This document shows, one piece after another, positions 8,434 to 16,626 of a DNA stretch of 31,434 nucleotides. The notes below the pieces were generated by a model that saw only the letters and a program-made list of their open reading frames with translations, was not told the origin of the DNA and did not search any database. Positions within the stretch are counted from its first letter, which is position 1, and each line of letters starts with the position of its first letter. The position numbers and the translations under genes were made by a program. The stretch lies in the NCBI GenBank assembly GCA_900547295.1, contig URGK01000025.1, positions 1 to 31,434 on the forward strand. The letters are read 5' to 3'. This DNA comes from an uncultured Eubacteriales bacterium (lineage in GTDB: Bacteria; Bacillota; Clostridia; Peptostreptococcales; Anaerovoracaceae).

Positions 8434-8625
8434 TTAACTATAAGTGTGATATATCAACAGAACAAACATCAGAATTTGCAAATTCACTAAAAAGACTGAA
8501 ATTTCGACACTGTTAAAGACTGTGACGGATTTCTGCAAGATGAAATGTGTAGATAAAAAGCATCTGTGTAGTCGTTTTGGAACACAGGGGTGTCACATAT
8601 TTCGACATTTCTGAAAGGAGAAAGT

Positions 8626-8865
8626 ATGAAAAGCTATAAGGATTACGATAATTACCGTAAACTGCCGGTTGATGTTCCCGGCTTGTCTCCGGATATGTGC
8701 ATTGCTTTAGAGGATAAGATTACAGAATTTGAAGAAAATCATCTGGATAGTGCACTTAACGGAGGAGATGGATTTGTTCCCAGAATAAAAAAAGGGGATG
8801 TAATCTTTGCGGCAGCGATTAATATTGCCATTCTTATATATTATATTTGGGCACTTATAAGTTAA
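8626..8865 (+). CDS. Small single-TM protein, candidate transporter accessory subunit
   Basis: This 79-aa protein has a soluble, acidic N-terminal part (about residues 1-52; LPVDVPGLSPDM, then an EDKITEFEEN helix) and one C-terminal membrane helix (about 55-77, VIFAAAINIAILIYYIWALI). I do not recognise a named family. I chose ATG 8626 because GAAAGGAG lies five bases upstream; an in-frame GTG at 8590 lacks a ribosome binding site. It is the first gene after the sigma-54 promoter and lies 63 bp before the transporter. Small membrane partners encoded immediately before a permease are known for other secondary carriers (for example YhdT with PanF), so a subunit or regulator role is inferred. Confidence 0.75.
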   Translation: MKSYKDYDNYRKLPVDVPGLSPDMCIALEDKITEFEENHLDSALNGGDGFVPRIKKGDVIFAAAINIAILIYYIWALIS

Positions 8866-8928
8866 TTATGCAGAATTAGATTAATTATTCGACTTTCATA
8901 ATGAGATTTAAAGGAAAGGAAATTAATA

Positions 8929-10368
8929 ATGAGTAGTAAAAACACAAACTCGGAAGTATATTACACATTACTTCCTACGGCGGGGCGTGAAAGAACCTAT
9001 AAGTTCTGGGACCTGCTTGCTGTGCAGATATGCTATGGTATTGCAGCGTGGTTTTTCCTTGCGGGAGCACAGACAGGACTATATCTTCCAGCAAAGGAAG
9101 CCGTTCCGACAATACTGGCAGGAAACTGTATTCCGCTGTTTATGATTGTAGGCTGCGGACTTGTGGCGTCAAGATATGGTGTGGAACAGCTGACTTCAAC
9201 AAGAGGAATCTTTGGAAACAAGGGAACAACTCTGGTGCTATGGATGTATCTTCTTTGCCTGTATCCGAGTCAGGCTACATTATGCCTTCTGTTTGGACAA
9301 AGCGCAACTAAATTTTCGGGTTCTCTTTTTGGAGAAAACCTATTAAGTTCCGAGGGCTTTGGAGTTACTTTCTTTGGTCTTCTGGCACTGGTTATAGGCG
9401 GATTTATTGCATGGCTTGGACCAAACGCATTAAAATGGTTCACAAGAATTTCGGCAATCTGCATGTTTGCTATTTTAGCGGGACTGATAGTATATGTTCT
9501 TAATATGTATGGAATAGACTACATATTTAATGCTGAGCCTAGAGAACCGATAATGATTGACGGTGAACCTAGCGCAGCATGGTCCAGGGCTTCTGCGCTT
9601 GAAACCAATGTCGGTATAGGACTTTCATGGGCTTTCTTCTTCGGACAGTGGACAAGACTTGCAGATTCTGAATCGACAGCTTTCCATGGCACTATGTGGG
9701 GCTGGGGTCTTCTGGCTGCCATTGCGGGCGTATTTGCAGCATTTACTGCTTTAGCAACAGGGATTTATGATCCGACAATCTGGCTTGTTAATATAAGTGA
9801 AGACACAGGAATTCCGTTCCTCTCAATTTTAGGATTACTGCTTATGGCTATTGCTAATGTATCTTCATTTGCAACTGCTACATATCCTGCGACTATATCG
9901 CTGAGAAGCAGATTCCCTAAACTGAAATGGGTGCCCGCACTTATGATCTGTATTATACCTGTGCTTTTCCTGCTTAATGACGATGTGTATAATGCTATCA
10001 ACAAGGTGTTCTCATTTATCGCATGCCTGTCCAGTATATACGGAGCAATTGTAATTGCAGATCTGCTCTTTGTATGCAAAGGCCGTTTCAGCATCAGAGA
10101 AATGTTTAATTACAGCAAAGGATATTCTTACTGGAAAGGATATAATCCGGGAGCGCTGATTGCAATAGCTGTAGGACTTGTGTTCTACCTGACTACGCTC
10201 AATCCTCTTACATGGGAGTCTCCTAACGGTCTGTTCCCATACATTTCAGCAGGTATACCTACATTTGTGATTACAGGTATCGTATATGTTATTCTTATGA
10301 AGTGCTGGGTTTTAAAGAAATTCCCTGTAACATTTATGAATGATATTAAATATGATGATCAGAAATAA
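8929..10368 (+). CDS. NCS1-like (cytosine/purine permease family) transporter
   Basis: This 479-aa polytopic protein has about 12 hydrophobic segments. It resembles the nucleobase-cation-symport-1 family: an N-terminal WDLLAVQICYGIAAWFFLAGA segment (TM1), ISLRSRFPKLKW in the middle, and a terminal SYWKGYNPGALIAIAVGL stretch preceded by YGAIVIADLLF. Characterised relatives import cytosine, purines, hydantoins, allantoin or B vitamins with Na+ or H+. This member is divergent and its substrate is open. The start is ATG 8929 with AAAGGAAAGGA upstream. It is co-transcribed with the small TM protein from the sigma-54 promoter and followed by a strong terminator. Context makes it the likely uptake system for the island's substrate. 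Confidence 0.8.
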   Translation: MSSKNTNSEVYYTLLPTAGRERTYKFWDLLAVQICYGIAAWFFLAGAQTGLYLPAKEAVPTILAGNCIPLFMIVGCGLVASRYGVEQLTSTRGIFGNKGTTLVLWMYLLCLYPSQATLCLLFGQSATKFSGSLFGENLLSSEGFGVTFFGLLALVIGGFIAWLGPNALKWFTRISAICMFAILAGLIVYVLNMYGIDYIFNAEPREPIMIDGEPSAAWSRASALETNVGIGLSWAFFFGQWTRLADSESTAFHGTMWGWGLLAAIAGVFAAFTALATGIYDPTIWLVNISEDTGIPFLSILGLLLMAIANVSSFATATYPATISLRSRFPKLKWVPALMICIIPVLFLLNDDVYNAINKVFSFIACLSSIYGAIVIADLLFVCKGRFSIREMFNYSKGYSYWKGYNPGALIAIAVGLVFYLTTLNPLTWESPNGLFPYISAGIPTFVITGIVYVILMKCWVLKKFPVTFMNDIKYDDQK

Positions 10369-10445
10369 AAAGTCTTAATAGTTAAGTAAGAAAAATTTGT
10401 ATTTTCAATGTTAATAAATTTAAAAAGAATATAGTAATGCCTCAA

Positions 10446-10496
10446 AAAACGGGCAGAACAGATGCACAAACAAGGTGTACCTGTTCTGTCTGTTTT
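10446..10496 (+). terminator. Strong rho-independent terminator after the transporter
   Basis: AAAACGGGCAGAACAG (10446-10461) pairs with CTGTTCTGTCTGTTTT (10481-10496), giving 16 bp with two G-U pairs. The stem extends inward as TGCAC/GTGTA around loop AAACAAG and is followed by a T-run. It separates the sigma-54 transporter unit from the aminotransferase/GRE genes. Confidence 0.88.
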
Positions 10497-10500
10497 TATA

Positions 10501-10620
10501 TAAAGGAGCTGAAGTCGGAAACTGTAAAGCAGTAACCAAAGGGATACCCCGAGAGGTTATCCGAAAGGAGTATGTGCTGCGGAACGCCATGCTAAAAGTA
10601 ACCGTTAAGAGAATTGTAAA
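10501..10620 (+). ncRNA. Candidate structured 5' leader, class unknown
   Basis: Three local hairpins can be drawn by eye. ACTG/CAGT has loop TAAAG (about 10521-10533). GGAT-ACC/GGT-ATCC has loop CCGAGA and one bulged T (10542-10562). GTATG/CATGC encloses GCG-GAA-CGC (about 10570-10592). TCC-GAAA-GGA (10559-10568) can form only if the second hairpin opens, so two mutually exclusive folds are possible. I tried to match cobalamin, TPP, Moco, guanidine-I, c-di-GMP and SAM consensus cores and none fits. It could be a riboswitch-like leader of the aminotransferase, or just the end of the transporter transcript. Confidence 0.35.
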
Positions 10621-10641
10621 AAAAAACAGACAATTTAAAAT
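10614..10641 (+). promoter_or_regulatory. Possible SigA promoter for the aminotransferase/GRE unit
   Basis: TTGTAA (10614-10619), 16 bp, then TAAAAT. The inverted repeat AATTGT...ACAATT straddles the -35/spacer. AT-rich context makes this weak; an additional or alternative promoter may lie further upstream. Confidence 0.3.
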
Positions 10642-10708
10642 GTAAGTATAAAGTGATACAGGTTAAAAGGAATCAGCGAATTAATAAATTATGCAAGGAG
10701 GAACTTAA

Positions 10709-12007
10709 ATGAATTTTGAGAAGACAAAAGTATTTTATGATGAAATTAAAAATTATATAGTTGATGGAGTTGCCAGCTCATTTCATATAACTGACGTAGA
10801 AGAAGCGCCGTTATGTGTGGAATATGGCAAAGGCCCCAGAGTCTATGATGTAGACGGCAATGAATATATCGATTATGTATTAGGCCTTGGACCAATGATT
10901 TTAGGCCATGCAGATGAGAAGACTGATAAGGCGGTAATTGAGCAGCTTTCAAGAGGAACTCACTTCTCTGCGCCTACACCGCAGCTGAAAGAACTGGCAA
11001 AGAGAATGTGTGAAATAATTCCTTGCGCTGAAAGAGTTATGTTTGAAAGTACCGGAAGTGAAGCGGACATGGTTGCTTTCAGGCTGGCAAGAGCCTATAC
11101 ACAGAAAGAAAAAATAATAAAGTTTGAAGGTCATTATCACGGCTGGGCTGATGAGCAGAATATCACATTTAAAACAAGCACAGTTGCTGAGCTTGGACCT
11201 AAAAACAATCCGAATAAAATATACAATGTGCTGGGACAGAGGAGCGCTACAGCAGATGATATAGTTCTTGCTCCGTGGAACGACCTTGAAACATTAGAGG
11301 AAATAATAAAGGCAAACGAAGGTGAAATCGCCGGCATGATTATGGAACCGTTTATGTGTGACGAAGGACCTATCCCCCCAAAAGAAGGATACCTTAAAGG
11401 CGTTAGGGACTTATGTGATAAATACGGAATTGTGCTGATTTTCGATGAAATCATTACAGGTTTCAGACTTGCTTTAGGCGGAGCGCAGGAAAAATACGGA
11501 GTTACTCCTGATATAGGTCTTTTCGCAAAGGCTCTTGCAGGCGGATATCCGATGTCAATGATATGCGGTAAAAAAGAGATCATGGAATGCGGCGTAAAAG
11601 TATCAGGTTGCTTTAACGGAAATCCGGTAGCTTCAGCAGCGGGAATTGTTGTGGCAGACGAACTTTCAAAGCCGGGTGTTTATGAAAACTTCCAGAAGCT
11701 TGGCGATATGCTTTGCGACGGATTTAAAGAACTATGTAAGAAATATGGTGTTAAAGGATATGCAGAGGCGCATGGAGCAATTGCACTTATACTTTTCGGC
11801 AAAGAGGATAACTTTGAGGACATAAGAGATTATATAGAAAACGGTGATGTTGATTTCTATAATCAGTTCTTTGCGAAAGCAAAAGAATATGGAGTTAGAT
11901 TAACATACAGAAGAGGTAGAATTTTCCTATCAACAAAACATACAGCAGATGATATTAAGCTTACTTTAGAAGCTTTTGATAAAGCTTTAAAAGACATAAC
12001 TATATAA
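10709..12007 (+). CDS. Class III PLP aminotransferase, GSA-aminomutase-like
   Basis: This 432-aa fold-type I PLP enzyme resembles glutamate-1-semialdehyde aminomutase in length and motifs. It has a STGSEADM phosphate-binding turn (about residue 115), FEGHYHGW, DEIITGFR with the cofactor-binding Asp, and K274 in LFAKALAGGYP as the Schiff-base lysine. A role in tetrapyrrole synthesis is unlikely: no heme gene is nearby, and the genes downstream are catabolic. GSAM-like paralogues act as omega- or beta-aminotransferases or aminomutases, so it may convert an amino compound into a carbonyl (or move an amino group) before or after the radical enzymes. GCAAGGAGG precedes ATG 10709. It is the first gene of unit B. 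Confidence 0.85.
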   Translation: MNFEKTKVFYDEIKNYIVDGVASSFHITDVEEAPLCVEYGKGPRVYDVDGNEYIDYVLGLGPMILGHADEKTDKAVIEQLSRGTHFSAPTPQLKELAKRMCEIIPCAERVMFESTGSEADMVAFRLARAYTQKEKIIKFEGHYHGWADEQNITFKTSTVAELGPKNNPNKIYNVLGQRSATADDIVLAPWNDLETLEEIIKANEGEIAGMIMEPFMCDEGPIPPKEGYLKGVRDLCDKYGIVLIFDEIITGFRLALGGAQEKYGVTPDIGLFAKALAGGYPMSMICGKKEIMECGVKVSGCFNGNPVASAAGIVVADELSKPGVYENFQKLGDMLCDGFKELCKKYGVKGYAEAHGAIALILFGKEDNFEDIRDYIENGDVDFYNQFFAKAKEYGVRLTYRRGRIFLSTKHTADDIKLTLEAFDKALKDITI

Positions 12008-12180
12008 CTATATCTGAATAAACAATAATAACAATCACAGCAAAACAACCTACAATTTATATTCTGTAATAAGTTTTATACAGATTTTACTTAATGACAA
12101 CATCCTTTTTTAATATTTTGATAGGAAAATTCGAACTTTTTCAATTGACAGACTAAAGGCTAACAGAAAGGAATTTACAG

Positions 12181-13077
12181 ATGTACCCATATGTGTTTGA
12201 TATCCAGAAGTTCAGTGTTCATGATGGGCCGGGAATACGGACAGTAGTGTTTTTAAAAGGTTGTCCGATGAAATGCCAGTGGTGTGCCAATCCCGAATCA
12301 CAGCTTTATACACCGGAAGTGATTATTCATCCCGATAAGTGCATTGGTTGCGGGAAATGCAAAGAGGCTTGTGACATTTTAAAAAATTCTCAATCTGTAA
12401 AAGTTGGAAAACCTGCGGGGTGCAAAAATTGCGGAGATTGTGTATCTGTATGCTGCACCGGGGCACGAAGTCTCATCGGAAAACAGATGACACCGGAGGA
12501 ACTGATAAGAGAAATAGACAAAGATATTATTTTCTATAATCAGTCAGGAGGAGGAGTTACCTTCTCGGGCGGTGAGGCGATGATGTATCCTGAATTCATT
12601 TCAGAGATTGCCGGATACTATAAAGAAAAGGGGATCTCAACAGCAGTTGAAACATGTGGTGATGTTCCATGGGAGAACTTTGAGAAAGTGATTCCGTATA
12701 TTAATCTGGTTTTATTTGATCTGAAACTGATGAATTCAGATCAGCATCTGAAATATACAGGAAGACCTAATGACAGAATTATTGACAATTTAAAAAAAAT
12801 ATCAAATCAGGTTGAAACAATAATCAGGATTCCGATAATTCCCACAATCAATGATTATGAGGAAAATATTGAAGGCATAGGCAAATTCATTGAATCATTG
12901 GAAGGCAGGATAAAGAAAGTTCATATATTGCCTTACCATAATTATGGAATGAGCAAATATCAGGGGCTCGGCAAAGACTATCTCCTTAAAGATCTGAAAG
13001 CCCCTGATAATGAGCACATGGAAATGATTCGAGAAAGCCTTTGCCGATATGGAGCAGACGTTATTATAGGCGGTTAA
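12181..13077 (+). CDS. Glycyl radical enzyme activating enzyme 1 (radical SAM)
   Basis: This 298-aa activase abstracts a hydrogen from the catalytic glycine of its partner GRE using SAM and a [4Fe-4S] cluster. The family signature HDGPGIRT (14-21) precedes the radical-SAM triad C28-x3-C32-x2-C35 (GCPMKCQWC). An inserted ferredoxin-like domain with two Cys sets (C54/57/60/64 and C81/84/87/91) marks the long class of activases that serve eliminase-type GREs rather than pyruvate formate-lyase. FSGGEAMMYPEF is the glycine-rich SAM-contact motif. It lies 50 bp before GRE 1, its obvious substrate, and 173 bp after the aminotransferase. AGAAAGGA lies upstream of ATG 12181. Confidence 0.93.
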   Translation: MYPYVFDIQKFSVHDGPGIRTVVFLKGCPMKCQWCANPESQLYTPEVIIHPDKCIGCGKCKEACDILKNSQSVKVGKPAGCKNCGDCVSVCCTGARSLIGKQMTPEELIREIDKDIIFYNQSGGGVTFSGGEAMMYPEFISEIAGYYKEKGISTAVETCGDVPWENFEKVIPYINLVLFDLKLMNSDQHLKYTGRPNDRIIDNLKKISNQVETIIRIPIIPTINDYEENIEGIGKFIESLEGRIKKVHILPYHNYGMSKYQGLGKDYLLKDLKAPDNEHMEMIRESLCRYGADVIIGG

Positions 13078-13126
13078 TTTAAAATATAATATTTTGAACC
13101 GAAAGGTTGTAAAAGGAGGTTTACTA

Positions 13127-15550
13127 ATGGCTATTATTAAGGGTAAAGATGTACATACCGGATTATTAAATCCCACTCATGATTCACCATTCCCTCGTAT
13201 ACAGAGAATGATGGATAAATATTTCTCATATGTGCCTGAACTGGACATTGAGCGTGCTGTCCTTTGGACAGAATCTTACAAGCAGACAGAAGGTCAGACA
13301 GCAATGCTCAGAAGAGCAAAAGCATATAAGCATTACGCGGAGAACAGATCAATCCTTATAAAAGATGATGAACTGTTCCTTGGAAAATGTGCAGATGCGC
13401 CTAGAGCTGGTACAGTTTCTCCGGAATACGTAAGTACATGGCTTCGTGAAGAAATTGATGGTATTGCTACAAGAGAGAGAGATACTTATCAGATTTCAGA
13501 AGAAAAGAAAAGAATTTTAAAAGAAGAGGTCTTTCCTTACTGGGAAAACAAGACCATATATGACGGTTGGGTAGCACAGATTCCTGAAGATACTAAGACT
13601 CTGATGCTTAAGACAGGTATTATAGATGCGGAGGTAAAGATTGTATCTGCTCCTGGAGAACTGGCGCCTAATATGGAAATGGTAATAAACAGAGGCTTCA
13701 AAGATATTAAAGAAGAAGCTCAGAAACACCTTGAAGGTTTGGACCGCTCAAGACCTGACGATTGTGCCAAGATGGATTTCTATGAAGGCTCAATTATGAC
13801 TATTGATGCGCTCAGCACTTATATAAAAAGATGTGCGGCAGAAGCAAGAAAACTCGCTGAGACTGCAGATGAAGAAAGAAAAGCAGAACTTCTGGAAATG
13901 GCAGAAAATGCCGAATGGGTAAGTGAGTATGAACCTAAAACTTTCCACCAGGCATTACAGCTTATGTGGTTCATACTTATAGGTATTCAGATGGAAGGCA
14001 ATGCTCCCGGAGTATCTCCTGGCAGAGTTGACCAGTTCTTATACAAATACTACAAAGCAGATTATGAAGCCGGAAGAATTGATGATGACAGAGCTTTAGA
14101 GCTCATCGAAAACCTGTATATGTTAATGGGTGAAAATACATGGCTTACAAGTGAAAACACTTCTATGTATTTCACAGGATACCAGTGTTTCCTCAATATG
14201 TGTGTAGGCGGTGTTGACAGACACGGCAAAGATGCAACAAATTCACTGTCATTTATGTTCCTTACAGCAAAGATGCACTGCAGACTTCATTCTCCTAACG
14301 TTTCTGCTCGTGTACATAAAGGGACTCCACAGGATCTTATGCTGCATTATGCAAAATTAATCAAATATGGAATGGGATATCCGGCTCTTCATACGGATGA
14401 TGTTGGTATCAGAGCAATGCTTTCTCTTGGCGCAACTATGGAAGAGGCATATAACTATCAGCTTGTAGGCTGCGTAGAACCGTTTGTTCCGGGCGTTATG
14501 ACCAAGTGGTCAGACGGTGGACATTATAACTTTGGTTCTGCTATAGAATTTGTACTTACTAATGGTGTGAGTGTAATGAATGACAACAGACAGGTAAGTA
14601 TACAGACAGGTGATCCTTGCAAGATGACATTTGATGAAATTAAAGAAGCTGTTAAGAAACAGTTAGACTATTTCGTATATCATATGAGCGTTGGTGCTAC
14701 AATTTGCGAAAGACTTCATTCACAGCTTGCTCCGCAGCCGTTCCTTTCAGCTCTGATTACAGGCTGCTATGACAGCGGCAAGGATATTACGCATGGCGGC
14801 GCAAAGTATCATTGCGGTCCGGCGTTTATCGGAACAGGACTTGTTGACTTATGTAACTCACTGTCAGCAATAAAGAAATTCGTATTCGACGAAAAGACAG
14901 TAACAATGGAAGACATGGTAAGAGCATGCAAAAATAATTTTGAAGGTCAGGAAGAGCTTCTTAAGCTTGTTCAGACTAAGACTCCATGCTACGGCAACGA
15001 CATTCCGGAAGTGGATACATGGGCGGAAGAATTCTCAGATTACGCCAAAGATCAGATTCTCAGCTACACCTCCTTTAACGGTACACCATTCTGTAATGGA
15101 TTGTACCCTGTAACAGCCCATGTACCACATGGATTGGTAGTAAGTGCACTTCCTTACGGAAGACTGGCAGGAACACCATTATCAGACGGCATTTCACCTA
15201 AGGGAGGAACTGACCATGAAGGACCTACTGCGGTACTGAAATCTGTATCACATGTAAATCATGAAAATCATACTTCAGGAACGCTACTTAATATGAGACT
15301 GGATCCTGTAAGTGTTGAAGGCGAAGTTGGCCTCAAGAGAATAACTCAGATTATAAGGGCTGCTGCAGATTTGAACTTATGGCACATACAGTTCAATGTA
15401 GTTACAACTGAGACGCTGCTTGCAGCACAGAAAACCCCTGAAAATTACAAGGGTCTGATTGTAAGAGTTGCAGGCTACAGTGCATACTTCGGTGAACTTA
15501 ATAAGGCTGTTCAGGACGATGTGATTTCAAGAACAATACACACTGCTTGA
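13127..15550 (+). CDS. Glycyl radical enzyme 1 (eliminase/dehydratase-type)
   Basis: This 807-aa enzyme has the full GRE barrel. The thiyl-radical Cys449 sits in VGCVEP with the general-base candidate Glu451, and radical-bearing Gly783 sits in RVAGYSAYF near the C-terminus. The single Cys followed by V-E is typical of the dehydratase/C-N/C-S lyase branch (glycerol and propanediol dehydratases, choline TMA-lyase, isethionate lyase, hydroxyproline dehydratase); pyruvate formate-lyases have a Cys-Cys pair. Which reaction it performs cannot be read by eye, and arylacetate decarboxylases also have CxE. I chose ATG 13127 because AAAGGAGGT lies six bases upstream; an in-frame TTG at 13094 has none. 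Flanked by both activases and the aldehyde oxidoreductase module, it may release an aldehyde or ketone. Confidence 0.93.
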   Translation: MAIIKGKDVHTGLLNPTHDSPFPRIQRMMDKYFSYVPELDIERAVLWTESYKQTEGQTAMLRRAKAYKHYAENRSILIKDDELFLGKCADAPRAGTVSPEYVSTWLREEIDGIATRERDTYQISEEKKRILKEEVFPYWENKTIYDGWVAQIPEDTKTLMLKTGIIDAEVKIVSAPGELAPNMEMVINRGFKDIKEEAQKHLEGLDRSRPDDCAKMDFYEGSIMTIDALSTYIKRCAAEARKLAETADEERKAELLEMAENAEWVSEYEPKTFHQALQLMWFILIGIQMEGNAPGVSPGRVDQFLYKYYKADYEAGRIDDDRALELIENLYMLMGENTWLTSENTSMYFTGYQCFLNMCVGGVDRHGKDATNSLSFMFLTAKMHCRLHSPNVSARVHKGTPQDLMLHYAKLIKYGMGYPALHTDDVGIRAMLSLGATMEEAYNYQLVGCVEPFVPGVMTKWSDGGHYNFGSAIEFVLTNGVSVMNDNRQVSIQTGDPCKMTFDEIKEAVKKQLDYFVYHMSVGATICERLHSQLAPQPFLSALITGCYDSGKDITHGGAKYHCGPAFIGTGLVDLCNSLSAIKKFVFDEKTVTMEDMVRACKNNFEGQEELLKLVQTKTPCYGNDIPEVDTWAEEFSDYAKDQILSYTSFNGTPFCNGLYPVTAHVPHGLVVSALPYGRLAGTPLSDGISPKGGTDHEGPTAVLKSVSHVNHENHTSGTLLNMRLDPVSVEGEVGLKRITQIIRAAADLNLWHIQFNVVTTETLLAAQKTPENYKGLIVRVAGYSAYFGELNKAVQDDVISRTIHTA

Positions 15551-15569
15551 TATTTAGTTACTTGTGGGA

Positions 15570-15593
15570 AGAGGGAGTGTATGCGCTCCCTCT
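15570..15593 (+). other. Intercistronic hairpin after GRE 1
   Basis: AGAGGGAGTG pairs with CGCTCCCTCT (10 bp, one G-U) around loop TATG. No T-run follows, so it is more likely an mRNA-stabilising or processing element that sets GRE 1 apart from the downstream activase than a terminator. Confidence 0.6.
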
Positions 15594-15620
15594 ATCCTTC
15601 ATATATGAAAGGAATTTTAT

Positions 15621-16535
15621 ATGAGTGAAGCATTGAGAAAAGATAAAGGAATTATTTATAATATCCAGCGTTTTTCTATCCATGACGGCAATGGAATAAG
15701 AACAATTTTTTTTATGAAGGGATGTCCGCTGAAATGCATCTGGTGCTGCAATCCGGAATCTCAAAGTGTCGAGCCGGAGATTCTTTTTCTGAGAGACAAA
15801 TGTATAGGATGCTTTAACTGCATCAGATCATGTCCGTTTAATGCTATGGAGATAGATAGAGAGAAGTGCAAGGTATGCGGTTCATGTACCAGAGTATGCC
15901 CATCAAATGCTAAAAGAATTTCCGGCAGATACATCACAGTTGATGAGGTTATAAACGAAGCAGAAAAAGACAGAGTGTTTTATCGTAACTCTGACGGAGG
16001 CGTTACTTTTAGCGGTGGTGAGCCCACGTTGCAGTATGAATTTGTGTCTGAAGCGGCAAAAAAATGCAGACAGCTTGACATACATACAGCAATAGAAACC
16101 TGTGGATACGGCAAATGGGAAAATGTCAGTCAGGTGCTTGACCATATTGATGAAATCTTTTTTGACATAAAACACATGAATCCGGAAAAACATAAAGCTC
16201 TTACCGGAGTGACTAATGAACTGATACTGGATAATGCCAGAAAAGTTGCAGCTTTAGGAAAGAAAACAACTTTCAGACTTCCGCTGATACCTGGATGTAA
16301 CAGTGAAGAGGAAAATATTACAGCAACTGCAGATTTTATAAAAAGCATAACAAATGATAATGTGTTTATTGAAATTCTACCATATCATAGACTTGGTGAA
16401 ATGAAATTTGAATGGCTGGACAGAGTATACGAGCTTGACGGAACTGAAGCGCCTTCAGCAGAGCAGGTGGATAGATACAATGATATTTTCAAAAGCAAGG
16501 GCTGTAATGTTGTAAAAAACGGTCAGTTGCTTTAA
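15621..16535 (+). CDS. Glycyl radical enzyme activating enzyme 2 (radical SAM)
   Basis: This 304-aa activase is paralogous to activase 1. The radical-SAM triad is C35-x3-C39-x2-C42 (GCPLKCIWC). The ferredoxin insert has two regular CxxCxxCxxxCP sets (C61/64/67/71 and C83/86/89/93), cleaner than in activase 1. The signature is HDGNGIRT (21-28), with Asn replacing the Pro of the usual HDGPGIRT. VTFSGGEPTLQ is the SAM-contact loop. GAAAGGA precedes ATG 15621. It is 70 bp after GRE 1 and 91 bp before GRE 2, which it most likely activates, although cross-activation of GRE 1 is possible. Confidence 0.92.
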   Translation: MSEALRKDKGIIYNIQRFSIHDGNGIRTIFFMKGCPLKCIWCCNPESQSVEPEILFLRDKCIGCFNCIRSCPFNAMEIDREKCKVCGSCTRVCPSNAKRISGRYITVDEVINEAEKDRVFYRNSDGGVTFSGGEPTLQYEFVSEAAKKCRQLDIHTAIETCGYGKWENVSQVLDHIDEIFFDIKHMNPEKHKALTGVTNELILDNARKVAALGKKTTFRLPLIPGCNSEEENITATADFIKSITNDNVFIEILPYHRLGEMKFEWLDRVYELDGTEAPSAEQVDRYNDIFKSKGCNVVKNGQLL

Positions 16536-16626
16536 GTGAGGAATTCAAGTATATAAAGGCCGGATTTCATGCCGGAGGTATTGACATTAAGTTTTTTGGT
16601 TAAGGTGATAGAAAGGAGAAAATTGT

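Larger units (their letters stand above)
8241..8625. other. 385-bp intergenic control region before the transporter unit
   Basis: No gene is seen here. It holds, in order, a weak hairpin plus T-run, an AT-rich palindrome TTAATATATTAA (8317-8328), a sigma-54 promoter (8418-8433) and a leader of about 180 nt. The leader contains the direct repeat ATTTCGACA (8501-8509 and 8599-8607), the repeated octamer AAAGACTG, and a motif ATGTGTAGATAAAA (starting near 8549) that partly recurs in the leader of the E1-alpha gene. The leader ends in a strong ribosome binding site GAAAGGAG (8613-8620). Confidence 0.6.
10369..10708. other. 340-bp intergenic region: terminator plus structured leader
   Basis: No protein gene is seen here. 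It contains the terminator at 10446-10496, then a hairpin-rich GC-enriched stretch (10501-10620), then an A-rich segment with a candidate promoter (10614-10641), and finally GCAAGGAGG just before the aminotransferase ATG. Confidence 0.6.

Noticed and set aside
10571..10594. Seven-codon Cys-rich leader peptide (MCCGTPC) in the aminotransferase leader
   Set aside because: The AAAGGAG is only about one base from the ATG, too close for efficient initiation, and no cysteine genes follow. More likely part of RNA structure.
10501..10620. Cobalamin, Moco, TPP or guanidine riboswitch
   Set aside because: Isolated matches such as CCGAGAGG or CCGAAAGG occur, but the conserved cores and helix order of these classes are not present.
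10709..12007. Authentic glutamate-1-semialdehyde aminomutase (heme synthesis)
   Set aside because: No tetrapyrrole genes are adjacent, and the gene leads a catabolic operon; only the fold and length match.
13094..13126. Upstream TTG start for GRE 1
   Set aside because: The AAAGGAGGT ribosome binding site lies downstream of it and six bases before ATG 13127.
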